DNA from: Pyxidicoccus parkwaysis
GTDB taxonomy: Bacteria > Myxococcota > Myxococcia > Myxococcales > Myxococcaceae
NCBI RefSeq assembly: GCF_017301735.1
Contig: NZ_CP071090.1
Coordinates: forward strand, 7,492,001 to 7,556,000
DNA length: 64,000 nucleotides
Direction: 5' to 3'
The position numbers and the translations under genes are program-made. Below the pieces are notes generated by a model that saw nothing but the letters and a program-made list of their open reading frames with translations, ran no database searches and was not told the DNA's origin. This document shows, piece by piece, positions 17,085 through 27,023 of this stretch. Each line of letters begins with the position of its first letter. Position 1 is the stretch's first letter.

Positions 17085-20000
17085 TCAGCCGTGGCGGAGG
17101 AGGCGGCGGACGAGCCGCCTCCAGCCCTCCGCGCCTCGCAGCCAGGCGCGGTGGGCACTCACGGTGACGGTGATGACGGTGCCCTGGCCGGGGTCGCACC
17201 GGATGTCGAGCTGGCCGCCCAGGTTCTCCGCGCGCTCGCGCATGCCGCGCAGCCCCCAGTGGCCGTCGCGTCCTCCCTTGCCCAGCGTGTCGGCGTCGAT
17301 GCCCCGGCCATCGTCGCGGATGTGGAGCCGCAGCGACGTGCTCTCGAAGACGAGGCCCACCTCCACCTGCCGGGCCTGGGCGTGCGCGTAGGCGTTGCAG
17401 AGGGCCTCGCGACCGATGCGATACAGCTCGTCGGCGACCAGCGGGTCCAGCTCTGGCACGTCGCCCTGCACGGAGAAGCGGAAGTCCGGCCCGCCATTCC
17501 CGCTCAGCTCCGTCCCCAGCGTCTGGAGCGCGAGGTCGAGCCTGCTCTCGCTGGCGGCGCGCAGCGCGACGATGCGGTCTCTTCCCTCCACGAGCGTGCC
17601 GTCCGCGCGGTCCAGCGTCCGCTGGAGGTCGTCGCGAATCGCTCCCTCCGGCATTCGTGACATCGCCAGGTGGACATGGAGCATCAGCGCGTGGATGTCC
17701 TGCAGCAGCGTGTCGTGCAGCTCGCGGGCGATGCGCTCGCGCTCGCTGTGGCGCTCCTCCAGGCGCATGCGCAGCCGCCGGGTGACCTGCCACATCCGCA
17801 GGACGTAGAGGCACCACAGGGTGAGCAGCGCGGCGAGCGCGCAGAGCACGATGAAACCGCGCGACTGGGCGAACGTCGGTGCAATCTCGAACGAGAGGCT
17901 GTCTCCCTCCAGGTTCCAGACGCCGTCCTCGTTGGCCGCGATGACCTGGAACCGGTACGTCCCCGGGCCCAGGTTCGTGTAGATGGCCTCGCGACGGGAG
18001 CCGGGGTCCTGCCACGTGTCATCCAGCCCCTGCAGCCGGTAGCGGAAGGAGACGCGCTCCGGCATCCCCAGGGTCAGCGCGCTGTAGGTGATGCGCAAGT
18101 CCCGCGTGCGAGGGGGAAGCTGGAGGGACGTGGCGGGGGCATGGATGCTGTCTCCCGCGATGAGGGAGCGGATCTCCACGGGCGGAGGCCGTGGGTTGCG
18201 GTGGAGGTTCTTCGGGTCGATGACGCCCAGCCCGTTGGTGCAGGCGAACCAGAGCCTGCCGTCCCCGCTCTCCACGAGTGAGGGCATGGGGCGGACCTGT
18301 TGCGCGCCTCCGGGCATGCCGTCGTTCATGTCGAAGAGCTCGAACGGCATCCGGTAGTCCGGCTCGACGAGCGCGCGCTGGAGCGCCTCGGCCGGGATGT
18401 GCACGCCTCCCGCATGCCCATGCAGCCAGAGCGAGCCATCCTTCGCGCGCAGCAGGCCGGTGATGCCCGTCAGCACGTCCGGACGGGTGGTGGAGAGGGA
18501 ACGGAAGCGCTCGCCGTCGAACGCGGCCAGCCCGAGCGCGCCACCCACGAGCGTCGCTTCGCCGGGGAGGATGGCCGTCACGGTTCCGGTCCGGAGCCCC
18601 TCCGCCTCCGAGTAGATGCGGACGCGGTCTCCTTCCACGATGGCGACCTGGTTGGAGGTGTAGCCGAACCAGAGCCGCCCCTGCGCATCGTTCACCGCCC
18701 GGGCGGGAGGCAGGTCCGGAAGCGCAGCGAGGTGGCCCTTGCGCACCCAGGTGTCCCCGTCGAGGCGATAGACGGTGGAGGCGCGAAAGGACATCCACAG
18801 CCTGCCGGCGCTGTCCCGCACGATGGCCTGCACGCGCTGGTGGGCTTCTTCCGGGGGACGGGCGAGCGGCTCGAAGCGCCCGTCGATGAAGCGCCAGAAG
18901 CCCGTGCTCCCCGCCAGGAGGATGGCGCCGTCGCGGTCGAGGAAGGTCGCGGTGATGTCCTCCTCGAGCCCGGGGACGAGGGTGGGCTGGGAGTCCAGCC
19001 GCCACCAGCGGTCGATGGAGGGGTCCTGGGTCGCGCTTCCGCTCCACAGCGCCCCCGTCGCGTCGGGTGTCATCGCGAAGTAGATGAGGCTCTGGGGGAA
19101 CCGCACCGTCCTCACGTCATTGCGCCGGAAGCGGTCGAGCCCCAGCTGCGTGCCGACCCAGATGTTGCCTTCCCGGTCCTCGAGCAGCGTCATCGAGGAG
19201 TCCGTGGTGAGGCCATCCTTCTCGGCGAAGCCGTCTCTGACCTCCCGGCGCGAGGACGCGGGGGCTTCGGGAGCCACCAGGGGCTCGCGGCAGATGCCTC
19301 CCGTCCCACAGAAGGCATGCCAGACGCTGCCCTCCTGGTCGAAGGCCTGCGTGCTCGAGCTCCAGCCCCGGTCCGAGTCGGCGCGGGGAACGAGGGGGCG
19401 CTCGGGCAGGCGCTCGCTGACGAACGGGCGCAGGGCCGCCGCCGAGTGGACCCAGAGTCGTCCATCCGCGGCGAGCCACAGCCTGGCTTCGGAAGGGATG
19501 CCGGGCTCGACGCGCTCGAAGTGGTCCGCGCCCTTCTTCAGGAGGAAGGACCCGGCTTCACCCACGAGCCACAGCCCGCCCTCCGCGTCCCGGGTGAGCG
19601 TGTTGCTGGCGGAGCCGGGAATGCCCCACCGGGGCGCCGCGGGCTGCCAGCGTCCCTGCTCGAGGAAGTAGAGCCCCTGGGGCGTCTCGGCCCAGATGCG
19701 GCCGGTGCCGTCCTCCTCGAAGCTGTCCACGGGGACGCCCAGGGGCAGGCCACCGGGGAGCATGTGCTCGACCTGTCCGGAGGCCCTGAGGGTGCTCGTT
19801 CCGCCGAACGAGTAGGAGACCCAGAGGTCTCCCGAGCGCGAGGCGAAGACGGCACTGATGGAGCGCGACGCGGTGCTCTCCGGCGGCAACAGGTCGTGAT
19901 GCTCGAAGGAGATGCCGTCGAAGCGATACAGCCCGGACGCGGTGCCCAGCCAGAGCCAGCCGTCGAGCGTCTGGGCCATGGCCCAGATGCCCGCGGGGGC

Positions 20001-20207
20001 CCCGTCCTTCTGCGTCCAGGCGGTGTGGTGGAAGTCGTGGAGGGTCGTCGCCTCGGAGGCGGCGGAGGCCCCGCGGGAGAGGCCCAGCACGAGCGTGCAG
20101 GCCAGCAGGGCGGTGGCGCGCGTCCGCGTCCGCGTCCACGACGCGACACGGTGGCTTCCCCGGCCTGGACTCCGTGGGCCCTGGCCTGGCGGCAATCGAA
20201 CTTCCAT
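17085..20207 (-). CDS. Sensor histidine kinase with periplasmic two-component propeller
   Basis: The ATG at 20207 gives 1040 residues and places a signal/anchor (RATALLACTLVLGLSRGASA) near the N-terminus. Residues of about 55-690 contain Reg_prop propeller repeats (GIWAMAQTLDGWLWLGTASG, DREGNIWVGTQLGLDRF, DAQGRLWFGYTSN). A Y_Y_Y-type beta domain follows (LGPGTYRFQVIAANEDGVW), then a membrane helix (FIVLCALAALLTLWCLYVL). The HisKA_3 box ARELHDTLLQDIH has the phospho-acceptor His831. The ATPase domain shows the N box (EALCNAYAHA), G1 (DDGRGID) and G2 (GHWGLRGMRERAE). This is a NarX/DesK-type kinase sensing a periplasmic, perhaps polysaccharide, ligand. No response regulator is adjacent, so its partner is elsewhere. 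Confidence 0.93.
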   Translation of the reverse strand: MEVRLPPGQGPRSPGRGSHRVASWTRTRTRATALLACTLVLGLSRGASAASEATTLHDFHHTAWTQKDGAPAGIWAMAQTLDGWLWLGTASGLYRFDGISFEHHDLLPPESTASRSISAVFASRSGDLWVSYSFGGTSTLRASGQVEHMLPGGLPLGVPVDSFEEDGTGRIWAETPQGLYFLEQGRWQPAAPRWGIPGSASNTLTRDAEGGLWLVGEAGSFLLKKGADHFERVEPGIPSEARLWLAADGRLWVHSAAALRPFVSERLPERPLVPRADSDRGWSSSTQAFDQEGSVWHAFCGTGGICREPLVAPEAPASSRREVRDGFAEKDGLTTDSSMTLLEDREGNIWVGTQLGLDRFRRNDVRTVRFPQSLIYFAMTPDATGALWSGSATQDPSIDRWWRLDSQPTLVPGLEEDITATFLDRDGAILLAGSTGFWRFIDGRFEPLARPPEEAHQRVQAIVRDSAGRLWMSFRASTVYRLDGDTWVRKGHLAALPDLPPARAVNDAQGRLWFGYTSNQVAIVEGDRVRIYSEAEGLRTGTVTAILPGEATLVGGALGLAAFDGERFRSLSTTRPDVLTGITGLLRAKDGSLWLHGHAGGVHIPAEALQRALVEPDYRMPFELFDMNDGMPGGAQQVRPMPSLVESGDGRLWFACTNGLGVIDPKNLHRNPRPPPVEIRSLIAGDSIHAPATSLQLPPRTRDLRITYSALTLGMPERVSFRYRLQGLDDTWQDPGSRREAIYTNLGPGTYRFQVIAANEDGVWNLEGDSLSFEIAPTFAQSRGFIVLCALAALLTLWCLYVLRMWQVTRRLRMRLEERHSERERIARELHDTLLQDIHALMLHVHLAMSRMPEGAIRDDLQRTLDRADGTLVEGRDRIVALRAASESRLDLALQTLGTELSGNGGPDFRFSVQGDVPELDPLVADELYRIGREALCNAYAHAQARQVEVGLVFESTSLRLHIRDDGRGIDADTLGKGGRDGHWGLRGMRERAENLGGQLDIRCDPGQGTVITVTVSAHRAWLRGAEGWRRLVRRLLRHG

Positions 20208-20394
20208 CTCCGCCCAGGATAGCCCGGCTCGCTCCGGGACGAGGCGTTTCGCAATCGCCACGGGGCCGCTGGAGCCGCACCTCCCGCAACTGGATGTCGG
20301 AAGGCCCCGGCCCGGGGACGCTTGACGCCTTGTCTGACAGGCAGGCAATCATGTGGCGCGCCCGGAATCGCCCGGCCCCTCCCCGGAGACAGTC

Positions 20395-21003
20395 ATGTTG
20401 CTCGACCCTTCGACTACCGTCGTGCTGCTGATTGAGTACCAGAACGAGTTCGCCACCGAGGGTGGCGTGCTGCACCCGGCGGTGAAGGCCGTGATGGCGG
20501 AGACGAAGATGCTGGAGAACACCCTCGCGCTGGTGAAGGCCGCGCGCGAGAAGGGCGTGACGGTGATGCATGCGCCCATCACCTTCGCGGAGGGCTACGG
20601 CGAGCTGTCCCGGCACCCCTACGGCATCCTGAAGGGCGTGGTGGACGGGAAGGCGTTCGTGAAGGGGACCTGGGGCGCGCAAATCATCGACTCGCTCGCG
20701 CCCCAGAAGGGCGACATCGTGGTGGAGGGCAAGCGCGGCCTCGACACCTTCGCCAGCACCAACCTGGACTTCATCCTGCGCAGCAAGGGCATCAAGACGG
20801 TGGTGATTGGCGGCTTCCTCACCAACTGCTGCGTCGAGTCCACGATGCGCAGCGCGTACGAGAACGGCTACGACGTCATCACCCTCACCGACTGCGCCGC
20901 CGCCACCTCGTCCGAAGAGCACAAGAACGCGCTCAAGTACGACTTCCCCATGTTCTCGCGTCCCATGCCGTCGTCGGAAGTGATTGGCATGCTCAAGGCC
21001 TAG
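20395..21003 (+). CDS. Isochorismatase-family cysteine hydrolase
   Basis: The ATG at 20395, preceded by GGAGA, gives 202 residues, the usual length. The first strand reads VVLLIEYQNEF: Glu14 stands where most family members have the catalytic Asp, as in one known subgroup. Lys113 (VEGKRGLDTF) and Cys146 (GGFLTNCCVESTMR) complete the triad. The protein should hydrolyse a C-N or ether bond in a small molecule; the substrate cannot be told from sequence. It is divergent from the histidine kinase. Confidence 0.88.
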   Translation: MLLDPSTTVVLLIEYQNEFATEGGVLHPAVKAVMAETKMLENTLALVKAAREKGVTVMHAPITFAEGYGELSRHPYGILKGVVDGKAFVKGTWGAQIIDSLAPQKGDIVVEGKRGLDTFASTNLDFILRSKGIKTVVIGGFLTNCCVESTMRSAYENGYDVITLTDCAAATSSEEHKNALKYDFPMFSRPMPSSEVIGMLKA

Positions 21004-21167
21004 CGCGACATCCACTCGAGCCGCGCTGCGCGTGTATCGTGGCGAAGCGGCGCGGTCCGCCCTCGCAGTCCCGACTCTCCACCAGAAGCCGAGCCTTCAT
21101 GCGTCCCTGCACCGTCCGTGTCCCCCCTGTCGTTCCACCGACCCGTCCGCTCCGAGGAGGTGGCTTC

Positions 21168-22559
21168 GTGAGCCACGCCGTGGGGTGGATGTTGCTGGCG
21201 GTGGCGTTGATGCTGTCGCGCCCGGCCGAGGCCGCGAAGGAGCAGAAGGCCCGCGTGGCCGTGCTGCGCCCCGAGGGCCGCCCGGGGGACGCGCTGCGCA
21301 AGGTGCTGACGCAGGAATTGGGCAAGAAGGGCCGCGGGCGTGTGGTGCTGCCGGCGCGGACGGTGGATGCCCAGGTGAAGCGCATCCGGGGAGCGCCGAA
21401 GACGGATGACCAGCGGCAGGCGCTGGCCGCGAAGCTCAAGGCGGACGCGCTCATCACCGCCTCGGTGAAGGGGACGAAGAGCTGGGACGTGGAAGTCCGC
21501 GTCTACTCCGGCGAGGACGGCTCCCTCCTGGCGGAGGAGCGCTGGAGCGGCCTCCGGACCAACCGCGCCTTTCCCGAGGTGAAGCGTGAGCTGGAGAGCA
21601 GACTGGCCGCGGCCCTGAGGGAGGCCCGCGAGCCGCGCCCCCCGTCGCCCCCCGTCGCAATCACTCCTCCGGCTCCCATGGCCAGGCCGGAGCCGGAGCC
21701 CACTCCTCCCGCTCCCGTCGTCGCGGAGGCCCCGCGCCCGGCGGTCGTGGAGACGCCGGCGCCGGCGCCCGTCGTGAAGCAGGAGCCCGTGAAGGAGGAG
21801 CCCGTGCAGCCCGTCGTGGCGAAGGAGGCCTCTGCGCGCCGCCCGAACGAGCCGCGCCTGGAGGTGCTGCTGTCCGGGCAGGGCCTCTTCCGCCGCTTCC
21901 AGTACTCGGGCGCCAGCTCCGGCTCGCTGCCCGACTACCGCCTCAACCATGCCGCGGCGGTGAGCCTCGCGGTGGGCTACTACCCCCTCTCCCACTTCAC
22001 GGATGGGGCGCTGCGCAACCTGGGGCTGGTGGTGCGGGGCTCACGCGCCCTCGGGCTGTCCTCGCTGGACCCGGAGGGACGGAAGTACTCCACCACCGCG
22101 CAGCTGGTGGAGGGAGGCCTGCGCTTCCGCCTGCCGCTGCGGTGGCTGGAGCTGACGCCGGGGGTTTTGTACGGCATGCACACCTTCGAGGTGGGTTTCA
22201 CGCCAGAGGCCGGCATGGACGACCTGCCGGACGTGGACTACCGCTTCGCGCACGTGGAGCTGGGCCTGCGCAAGGAGCTCACGGAGCGCTGGGCGGTGGC
22301 GGCGCGCGTGGGCTACCAGCATGTGCTGAGCGGCGGTGAGCTGTCCTCGGACCGCTTCTTCCCGGACCTGGGCGGCTCCGGACTGGATGCCGAGCTGGCG
22401 GTGGAGTTCGCCCTCACGCGCATGGTGGGCCTGAGGGTGGGCGGAGAGATGCGGCGCTACTCCATCACCACCAACGCCAAGGCGGGCTCCCCGGTCATCG
22501 CGGGCGGCGCCATGGACCAGTACTTCAGCGGCCTGGCCGGCCTCACGCTGCGGCCCTAG
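21168..22559 (+). CDS. Outer-membrane beta-barrel protein with N-terminal lipid/TolB-N-like domain
   Basis: A GTG at 21168 preceded by GAGGAGG is the best start, giving 463 residues with a signal peptide (GWMLLAVALMLSRPAEAA). Residues of about 25-155 form an alpha/beta domain (RVAVLRPEGRPGDALRKVLT) like the stress-type N-terminal domains of FlgO/TolB-like proteins. A Pro/Glu-rich linker at 160-225 (PAPMARPEPEPTPPAPVV) leads into a strand-rich C-terminal barrel with alternating hydrophobic strands ending in LAGLTLRP. The linker is suited to cross the peptidoglycan or periplasm. Upstream ATG codons (21039, 21099) lack a good ribosome site. The exact role is unknown. Confidence 0.78.
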   Translation: MSHAVGWMLLAVALMLSRPAEAAKEQKARVAVLRPEGRPGDALRKVLTQELGKKGRGRVVLPARTVDAQVKRIRGAPKTDDQRQALAAKLKADALITASVKGTKSWDVEVRVYSGEDGSLLAEERWSGLRTNRAFPEVKRELESRLAAALREAREPRPPSPPVAITPPAPMARPEPEPTPPAPVVAEAPRPAVVETPAPAPVVKQEPVKEEPVQPVVAKEASARRPNEPRLEVLLSGQGLFRRFQYSGASSGSLPDYRLNHAAAVSLAVGYYPLSHFTDGALRNLGLVVRGSRALGLSSLDPEGRKYSTTAQLVEGGLRFRLPLRWLELTPGVLYGMHTFEVGFTPEAGMDDLPDVDYRFAHVELGLRKELTERWAVAARVGYQHVLSGGELSSDRFFPDLGGSGLDAELAVEFALTRMVGLRVGGEMRRYSITTNAKAGSPVIAGGAMDQYFSGLAGLTLRP

Positions 22560-22620
22560 CCACGGAGCCAGCCGCCCACGGGGGGCCGCGCATGGGCGAA
22601 GCCTGCTTGTCCGGAGTATC

Positions 22621-24291
22621 GTGCCTTGCAGGCCCCCCATGGAGCGCTCCCCGAGCCCACCGAGGTCCACGCCCATCGCGCCGCAGCTGCTGCAGGAGCA
22701 CCTGCGGCGGGGCGCGGCCTCGCGCGAGGTGACGCTGGCCCGGTTCATCAGCCGGGTGGCCACGGCGTGTGTGTTCTCCACGCTGTGCTTCGGGCCGCTC
22801 CTCGGCTGGCCCCACACCACGGCCATCATCGCCGTCATCGCGGGCTACGCCCTCTATTACGCCTGGGTCCACCGCCGGCTGCAGAAGACGGAGCCCACGG
22901 CCGCGCTCCCGTGGTTCCATGTCGCCCTGGAGAGCTCGCTGGTCGGCATCCTGTTCCTGGTCGACCTCTTCTTCGCGGGCCCGGAGATGGCGCTGGGCGC
23001 CCCCAACTACATCATCGCCGCGGCCGCCATCGTGGCGTCGGCGCTCCGCTCGGACGCGCGCCTTCCCCTCTTCGCGGCGGTCGTCACCGCCGTGGAGCTG
23101 GTGCTGCTCTACGTCCTCCTCGCGTACCCGCGCCTGCCCACGCCGATACCGCTGATGCTGTCGCCCCCCATGCTCGTGCTGCGGGCGCTGTACATCGTGG
23201 TGGTGGGCTGGCTCGCCCGGCTCATCGCCGGCCAGTTCCGCGGCATGGCCGAGGAGGCGCTGCGCGCCATCCGCCAGCAGGAGCTGCTGGGCCGCTACTT
23301 CCTCCATGAGCGCCTGGGCGCCGGAGGCATGGCGGAGGTCTTCCGGGCGACGTACAGCCCCGAGGGCGGCATCGAGAAGACGGTCGCCGTGAAGCGCATC
23401 CTCCCCGCCTACGCGGAGGACGAGCAGTTCATCGCGCTGTTCCGCCGTGAAGCGGAGCTGGGCGCCATCCTCCAGCACCCCAACATCGTCCAGGTGCTCG
23501 ACGTGGGGCGCCTGGACGACACCCACTTCATCGCCATGGAGTACGTCGACGGGCTGTCGCTGCGGCAGCTCATCAAGGAGCACGGGCCGCTCCCCGTGGC
23601 CGCCGTCACGTACCTCGGCGCGGAGCTGGCGGCCGCGCTCGACTACCTGCACCGGCGCACCTCGCGCGAGGGCGTGCCGCTGAACCTCGTCCACCGCGAC
23701 ATCAACCCTCCCAACGTCCTCCTGTCCCGCATCGGCGACGTGAAGCTCAGCGACTTCGGCATCGCCCGGGCCGTCACGCACTCGCCCGTCACCCACCTGG
23801 GCCAGGTGCGCGGGAAGGCGGACTACATGGCCCCCGAGCAGCTCCTCGGAGGCGTGCTCGACGGACGCGCGGACCTCTTCGCGCTGGGCCTGACGATGCA
23901 CGAGGCGCTCACGGGGCGTCGCATCCTGCACGGAATGGAGCATGAGACGCGGGCCGCCCTGATGGACGCGGTGAAGGGCCTGCCTCCGCCCTCCGCGCTG
24001 CGCCGGGAGGTTCCCCCCGAGGTGGATGCCATCATCATGGCGCTGCTCCAGGCCCAGCCCCGGGAGCGGCCCCAGCGAGGCAACCACGTGGACGACCTGC
24101 TCCGCGCCCTGCCCGCTCCCGTGGCGCCCTACCCCTACGGGCAGAGCAAGCTGGCCCAGGCCATCCGCGACGTGCTGGCGCGCAGGGCGGGCGACACGAC
24201 CACGCCCGTCACCCGGCCCGTGCCCGTGGAGGCACACGAGGAGGACGGGCGAGGCCTGGACGCCACCACTCGCATCCGTCCGGGCCGGTGA
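22621..24291 (+). CDS. Ser/Thr protein kinase with N-terminal membrane domain
   Basis: A GTG at 22621 with GGAG five bases upstream gives 556 residues; an ATG at 22639 is an alternative. Residues of about 45-205 hold five or six hydrophobic helices, and the kinase domain follows (about 222-490). Visible motifs are the Gly-rich loop LGAGGMAEVF, the lysine in VAVKRIL (Lys258), HRDINPPN with Asp360, SDFGIARA and an APE loop (MAPEQLL). All catalytic residues are present. HRDIN in place of HRDLK is frequent in myxobacterial kinases. The membrane part precedes the kinase, the reverse of the common PASTA-type layout, and has little extracytoplasmic sequence, so it may sense the membrane itself. Confidence 0.93.
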   Translation: MPCRPPMERSPSPPRSTPIAPQLLQEHLRRGAASREVTLARFISRVATACVFSTLCFGPLLGWPHTTAIIAVIAGYALYYAWVHRRLQKTEPTAALPWFHVALESSLVGILFLVDLFFAGPEMALGAPNYIIAAAAIVASALRSDARLPLFAAVVTAVELVLLYVLLAYPRLPTPIPLMLSPPMLVLRALYIVVVGWLARLIAGQFRGMAEEALRAIRQQELLGRYFLHERLGAGGMAEVFRATYSPEGGIEKTVAVKRILPAYAEDEQFIALFRREAELGAILQHPNIVQVLDVGRLDDTHFIAMEYVDGLSLRQLIKEHGPLPVAAVTYLGAELAAALDYLHRRTSREGVPLNLVHRDINPPNVLLSRIGDVKLSDFGIARAVTHSPVTHLGQVRGKADYMAPEQLLGGVLDGRADLFALGLTMHEALTGRRILHGMEHETRAALMDAVKGLPPPSALRREVPPEVDAIIMALLQAQPRERPQRGNHVDDLLRALPAPVAPYPYGQSKLAQAIRDVLARRAGDTTTPVTRPVPVEAHEEDGRGLDATTRIRPGR

Positions 24292-24324
24292 AGCAGGAAG
24301 TGCGCTCCACCGGCCCGGGTGTTT
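24280..24324. terminator. Bidirectional hairpin between kinase and zincin genes
   Basis: CCGGGCCGGTG pairs with CACCGGCCCGG across a loop of 17 bases and is followed by GTGTTT. It overlaps the last codons of the kinase gene and lies just past the stop of the convergent minus-strand gene (24329), so it can serve both. Confidence 0.7.
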
Positions 24325-24328
24325 CACA

Positions 24329-26605
24329 TCAGCGGAAGTACGGCGAGATGGCCGCGGACACGCGGGCGAGGAGGTCCGCCGTCTGCAGCCGCGCATCCCC
24401 TGACAGGGACGGGAGCTGAGCGGCGAGGACGTCGTGGGCCTCGTTCAGCGCCGCGTAGGAGGCCAGCGTCTGGTGGACCTTGAGGATGTCCACCATGGTG
24501 CGCCGGGCGGTGTAGCTCCGCACGCCGTCCGTGTTGAGCAGGATGGCCTTCACGTCCGCAATCACCGGGGGCAGCAGCTCCGGCGAGTTGGGCGGGTTGG
24601 CGGTGAACGCGCCACGGCTGGCCGCCGGGTCCAGATACAGCCGCGCGAGGATGCGCCACGCGAGCTCATCCGCCTGGGCCACATACGTCGCCGGTGCATC
24701 CGCGGGGATTTGCAGCGGCGGGCGCAGTGGCGCCAGCGTCTGGGTGTAAGCGAAGGCCTGTGTCTGCGCATTGCCCGCCCGCACGAACTGCAGGGGGAAC
24801 TTCACCTGGTAGTCGAAGGTGCGGAGAATCTGGCTGATGGGCTTCGTGTCGCGCATCCACGTGTCGAGCCGCGCGTGGAAGCGGGGGAGGTAGAACTTCG
24901 TCAGCGGGTCATCGAAGCGGTCGATGGTGTTGCAGTACGGGTCCACCCCCACGTCGGAGCCCGTGCAGAACGCCTGTGAGGGGAGCTGCGACGACAGCCC
25001 GTAGAGGTAGCGCACCGCCGCCACGTCGTACGCCCCGGGAGTGACCAGGCGCACCGCGTCCGCGTCGTCGAAGTAGTCCATCACCGAGGAGCTCGGGGGA
25101 CTTCCGGGGCTACCGTCGTTCGCCAGCGAGCCCTTGAAGTTGTGGTGCAGGCCCAGCGTGTGGCCAATCTCGTGCAGCACCACGTTGGTGAGGAACGCCT
25201 CCACCCGTTGCTTCTTGGTGAGTGGCGCGAGCTCCGCCCGCCGCGAGCCTCCATCGTCGAGCGCCGCCTCGCGGAGCGCCGCCGGCATCAGCTCGCACAG
25301 ACGCTCTTCCCGCATGCCCGCCCACGACAGGCGCGCGGCGGGACGGGGCTCGGGCGCGGCGGGCAGCAGGGGCGCGTCTTCAGTGAACTGCTCGTGCGCC
25401 AGGGCCACCCACAACGCGGGGGCGTAGATGCTGGCGCCGCGCACCTCGCCGGTGTTGGGGTTGGTGCGCCAGTCGGCGAAGGCGAAGGGCATCCCCTCGT
25501 CCGTGTCGAAGATGAGGACGTTCTTCTCGTCGTCGGCGAAGCCCGACGTGTCGGACACCACGGCCTCCAGGGCCTTGAAGCCGAACGCCGAGTTCCAGCC
25601 TTCGATGCCGCGCTTCACCGCGCCCACCAGGTCGTACTGCTGGAAGCGCGGGTCGTTCTGCACCGTGAGGATGCTGGAGGTGATGTGCCAGCGGATGGGC
25701 TGCATGCCCGGGTGGATGTTCCACTTCACCGGCGTCTGCTCGGTGAGCCCTCCCTGGTTGGGGACGAAGCGCGGGGACGAGAGGAAGTAGTAGTCCTTCG
25801 GCGGACGAGGTGTGGGGGTGAAGCCCGGGCTCTCGTGGTACCGGCGCAGCGCCAGGGCCAGGGTGCCCGAGTTGCTGTACGGGTTGTCCGCCAGGAAGTC
25901 CTCCGCGTACTGCTGCGGCGCGTCCAGGTAGCCGTTGAAGACCTGGTCGAAGGCGATGCCATCCGAGAGCTGGCGGAAGCGCTGCGCGAAGCTCAGCTCC
26001 ACCTGGAACCGGGCGCCCTGGGTTCCATACCTGTCGCCCATCACTCCAAAGCGGTTGAGGCCCGCCGTCGGGTCGATGAGCACGTACGCTTCCGAGCCCC
26101 GCGCGCGGTTGAACGGGGCGTAGCCGGTGACAATCGGGTACGCCTCCACCACCACCTCCGGGTCGAAGATGTCGCTCATCGCCTTGCGGTCATCGACGTC
26201 CAGGACGAAGAGCTTGCCGTTCCGCTCCTTGAAGCTCACCACGCGGGTGCCCAGGGTGCTCGCCCCACCGAGGGCCACGCCGCCGGGGTGGTTCTGCTTG
26301 AGGTACGCGGTCATGAACCACTTCTGGCCCAGCTCGCTCCGGCGGATGGCCAGGTAGAAGCTGGTGCCGGCGTCGTCCACCACGCTGCCCAGCTTCTCCC
26401 GCACCTGCTGCTTCTGTTCCCCGCCCAGCTCGCGAGGCACCGCCACGAATTCGCCATCCAGTTGCACCGGCTTCCCGGTGTCAGGGGCCTCCGGGACGGC
26501 TTGCGGTGGGGTGCTGGTGGGACTGCCACAGCCCGTGCTCAGCGCCAGGGCCAGGGACGCAGCGCCCAGCCAGACGCGCCGTGATGCGATTCGACTTCTC
26601 CACAT
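24329..26605 (-). CDS. Zinc-dependent metalloprotease lipoprotein (DUF5117/DUF4953-like)
   Basis: The ATG at 26605 gives 758 residues with a lipoprotein signal ending in ALSTGC. The extended zinc motif HEIGHTLGLHHNFKGS starts at His478: two His and the Glu, plus the third His, of metzincin type. Upstream are beta-rich segments (RVVSFKERNGKLFVLDVDD, DYYFLSSPRFVPNQGG) that match the N-terminal domain of these large zincins. The C-terminal part is helical. It is probably an outer-membrane or surface protease. Its length is close to that of the family. It is transcribed alone, converging with the kinase gene. Confidence 0.87.
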   Translation of the reverse strand: MWRSRIASRRVWLGAASLALALSTGCGSPTSTPPQAVPEAPDTGKPVQLDGEFVAVPRELGGEQKQQVREKLGSVVDDAGTSFYLAIRRSELGQKWFMTAYLKQNHPGGVALGGASTLGTRVVSFKERNGKLFVLDVDDRKAMSDIFDPEVVVEAYPIVTGYAPFNRARGSEAYVLIDPTAGLNRFGVMGDRYGTQGARFQVELSFAQRFRQLSDGIAFDQVFNGYLDAPQQYAEDFLADNPYSNSGTLALALRRYHESPGFTPTPRPPKDYYFLSSPRFVPNQGGLTEQTPVKWNIHPGMQPIRWHITSSILTVQNDPRFQQYDLVGAVKRGIEGWNSAFGFKALEAVVSDTSGFADDEKNVLIFDTDEGMPFAFADWRTNPNTGEVRGASIYAPALWVALAHEQFTEDAPLLPAAPEPRPAARLSWAGMREERLCELMPAALREAALDDGGSRRAELAPLTKKQRVEAFLTNVVLHEIGHTLGLHHNFKGSLANDGSPGSPPSSSVMDYFDDADAVRLVTPGAYDVAAVRYLYGLSSQLPSQAFCTGSDVGVDPYCNTIDRFDDPLTKFYLPRFHARLDTWMRDTKPISQILRTFDYQVKFPLQFVRAGNAQTQAFAYTQTLAPLRPPLQIPADAPATYVAQADELAWRILARLYLDPAASRGAFTANPPNSPELLPPVIADVKAILLNTDGVRSYTARRTMVDILKVHQTLASYAALNEAHDVLAAQLPSLSGDARLQTADLLARVSAAISPYFR

Positions 26606-27023
26606 GAGGGACTCTCCGGGTCGGGGATGCGCCCATCGCATCCCGCGTTGGGCAACGGCCCCTGCGCGCCCGAACCCCTCAGCGGCATTCCTCCACGCGG
26701 GAAATTCCTCTCATCCGGCAACGGCTTCGCACGGGTTCCGATATGCCTTTCCCATGAGGGCGTTGGGCGCCGCCCGCGCGAGGGGCCCAGGCCGCCACGA
26801 AGTCGGCATGGAAGGATTGGGCCTGGCTGGCGATTCCCTCTCACCTGAAAAATGAGTACCATCGCAATCCCTGACATGCCGGGTCGAGTCGCTCGACCCA
26901 TTCATGCCACGCCTTCCACGAGCCCGCTACGCGACGCGGTGTTCCAGAGGTTCATGAAGGGCGCGCGGCTGGGGGCCCGTGGCTGGAGGCCTCTGCAAAG
27001 AATTGACGCGCGAGGTGCCGAAC
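26606..27023. other. Intergenic region, nothing recognised
   Basis: Some 415 bases lie between the divergent zincin and transporter genes and must carry both promoters. No operator repeat, RNA gene or coding stretch could be supported. Confidence 0.5.

Noticed and set aside
15323..17158. Minus-strand open frame of 611 codons opposite the helical exported protein gene
   Set aside because: Its Leu/Arg/His-rich composition is typical of the antisense of Glu/Lys/Ala-rich helical sequence; no start or domain.
18300..20222. Plus-strand open frame of 640 codons opposite the histidine kinase gene
   Set aside because: Antisense to a kinase with every catalytic box; Gly/Arg/Ala-rich and without domains.
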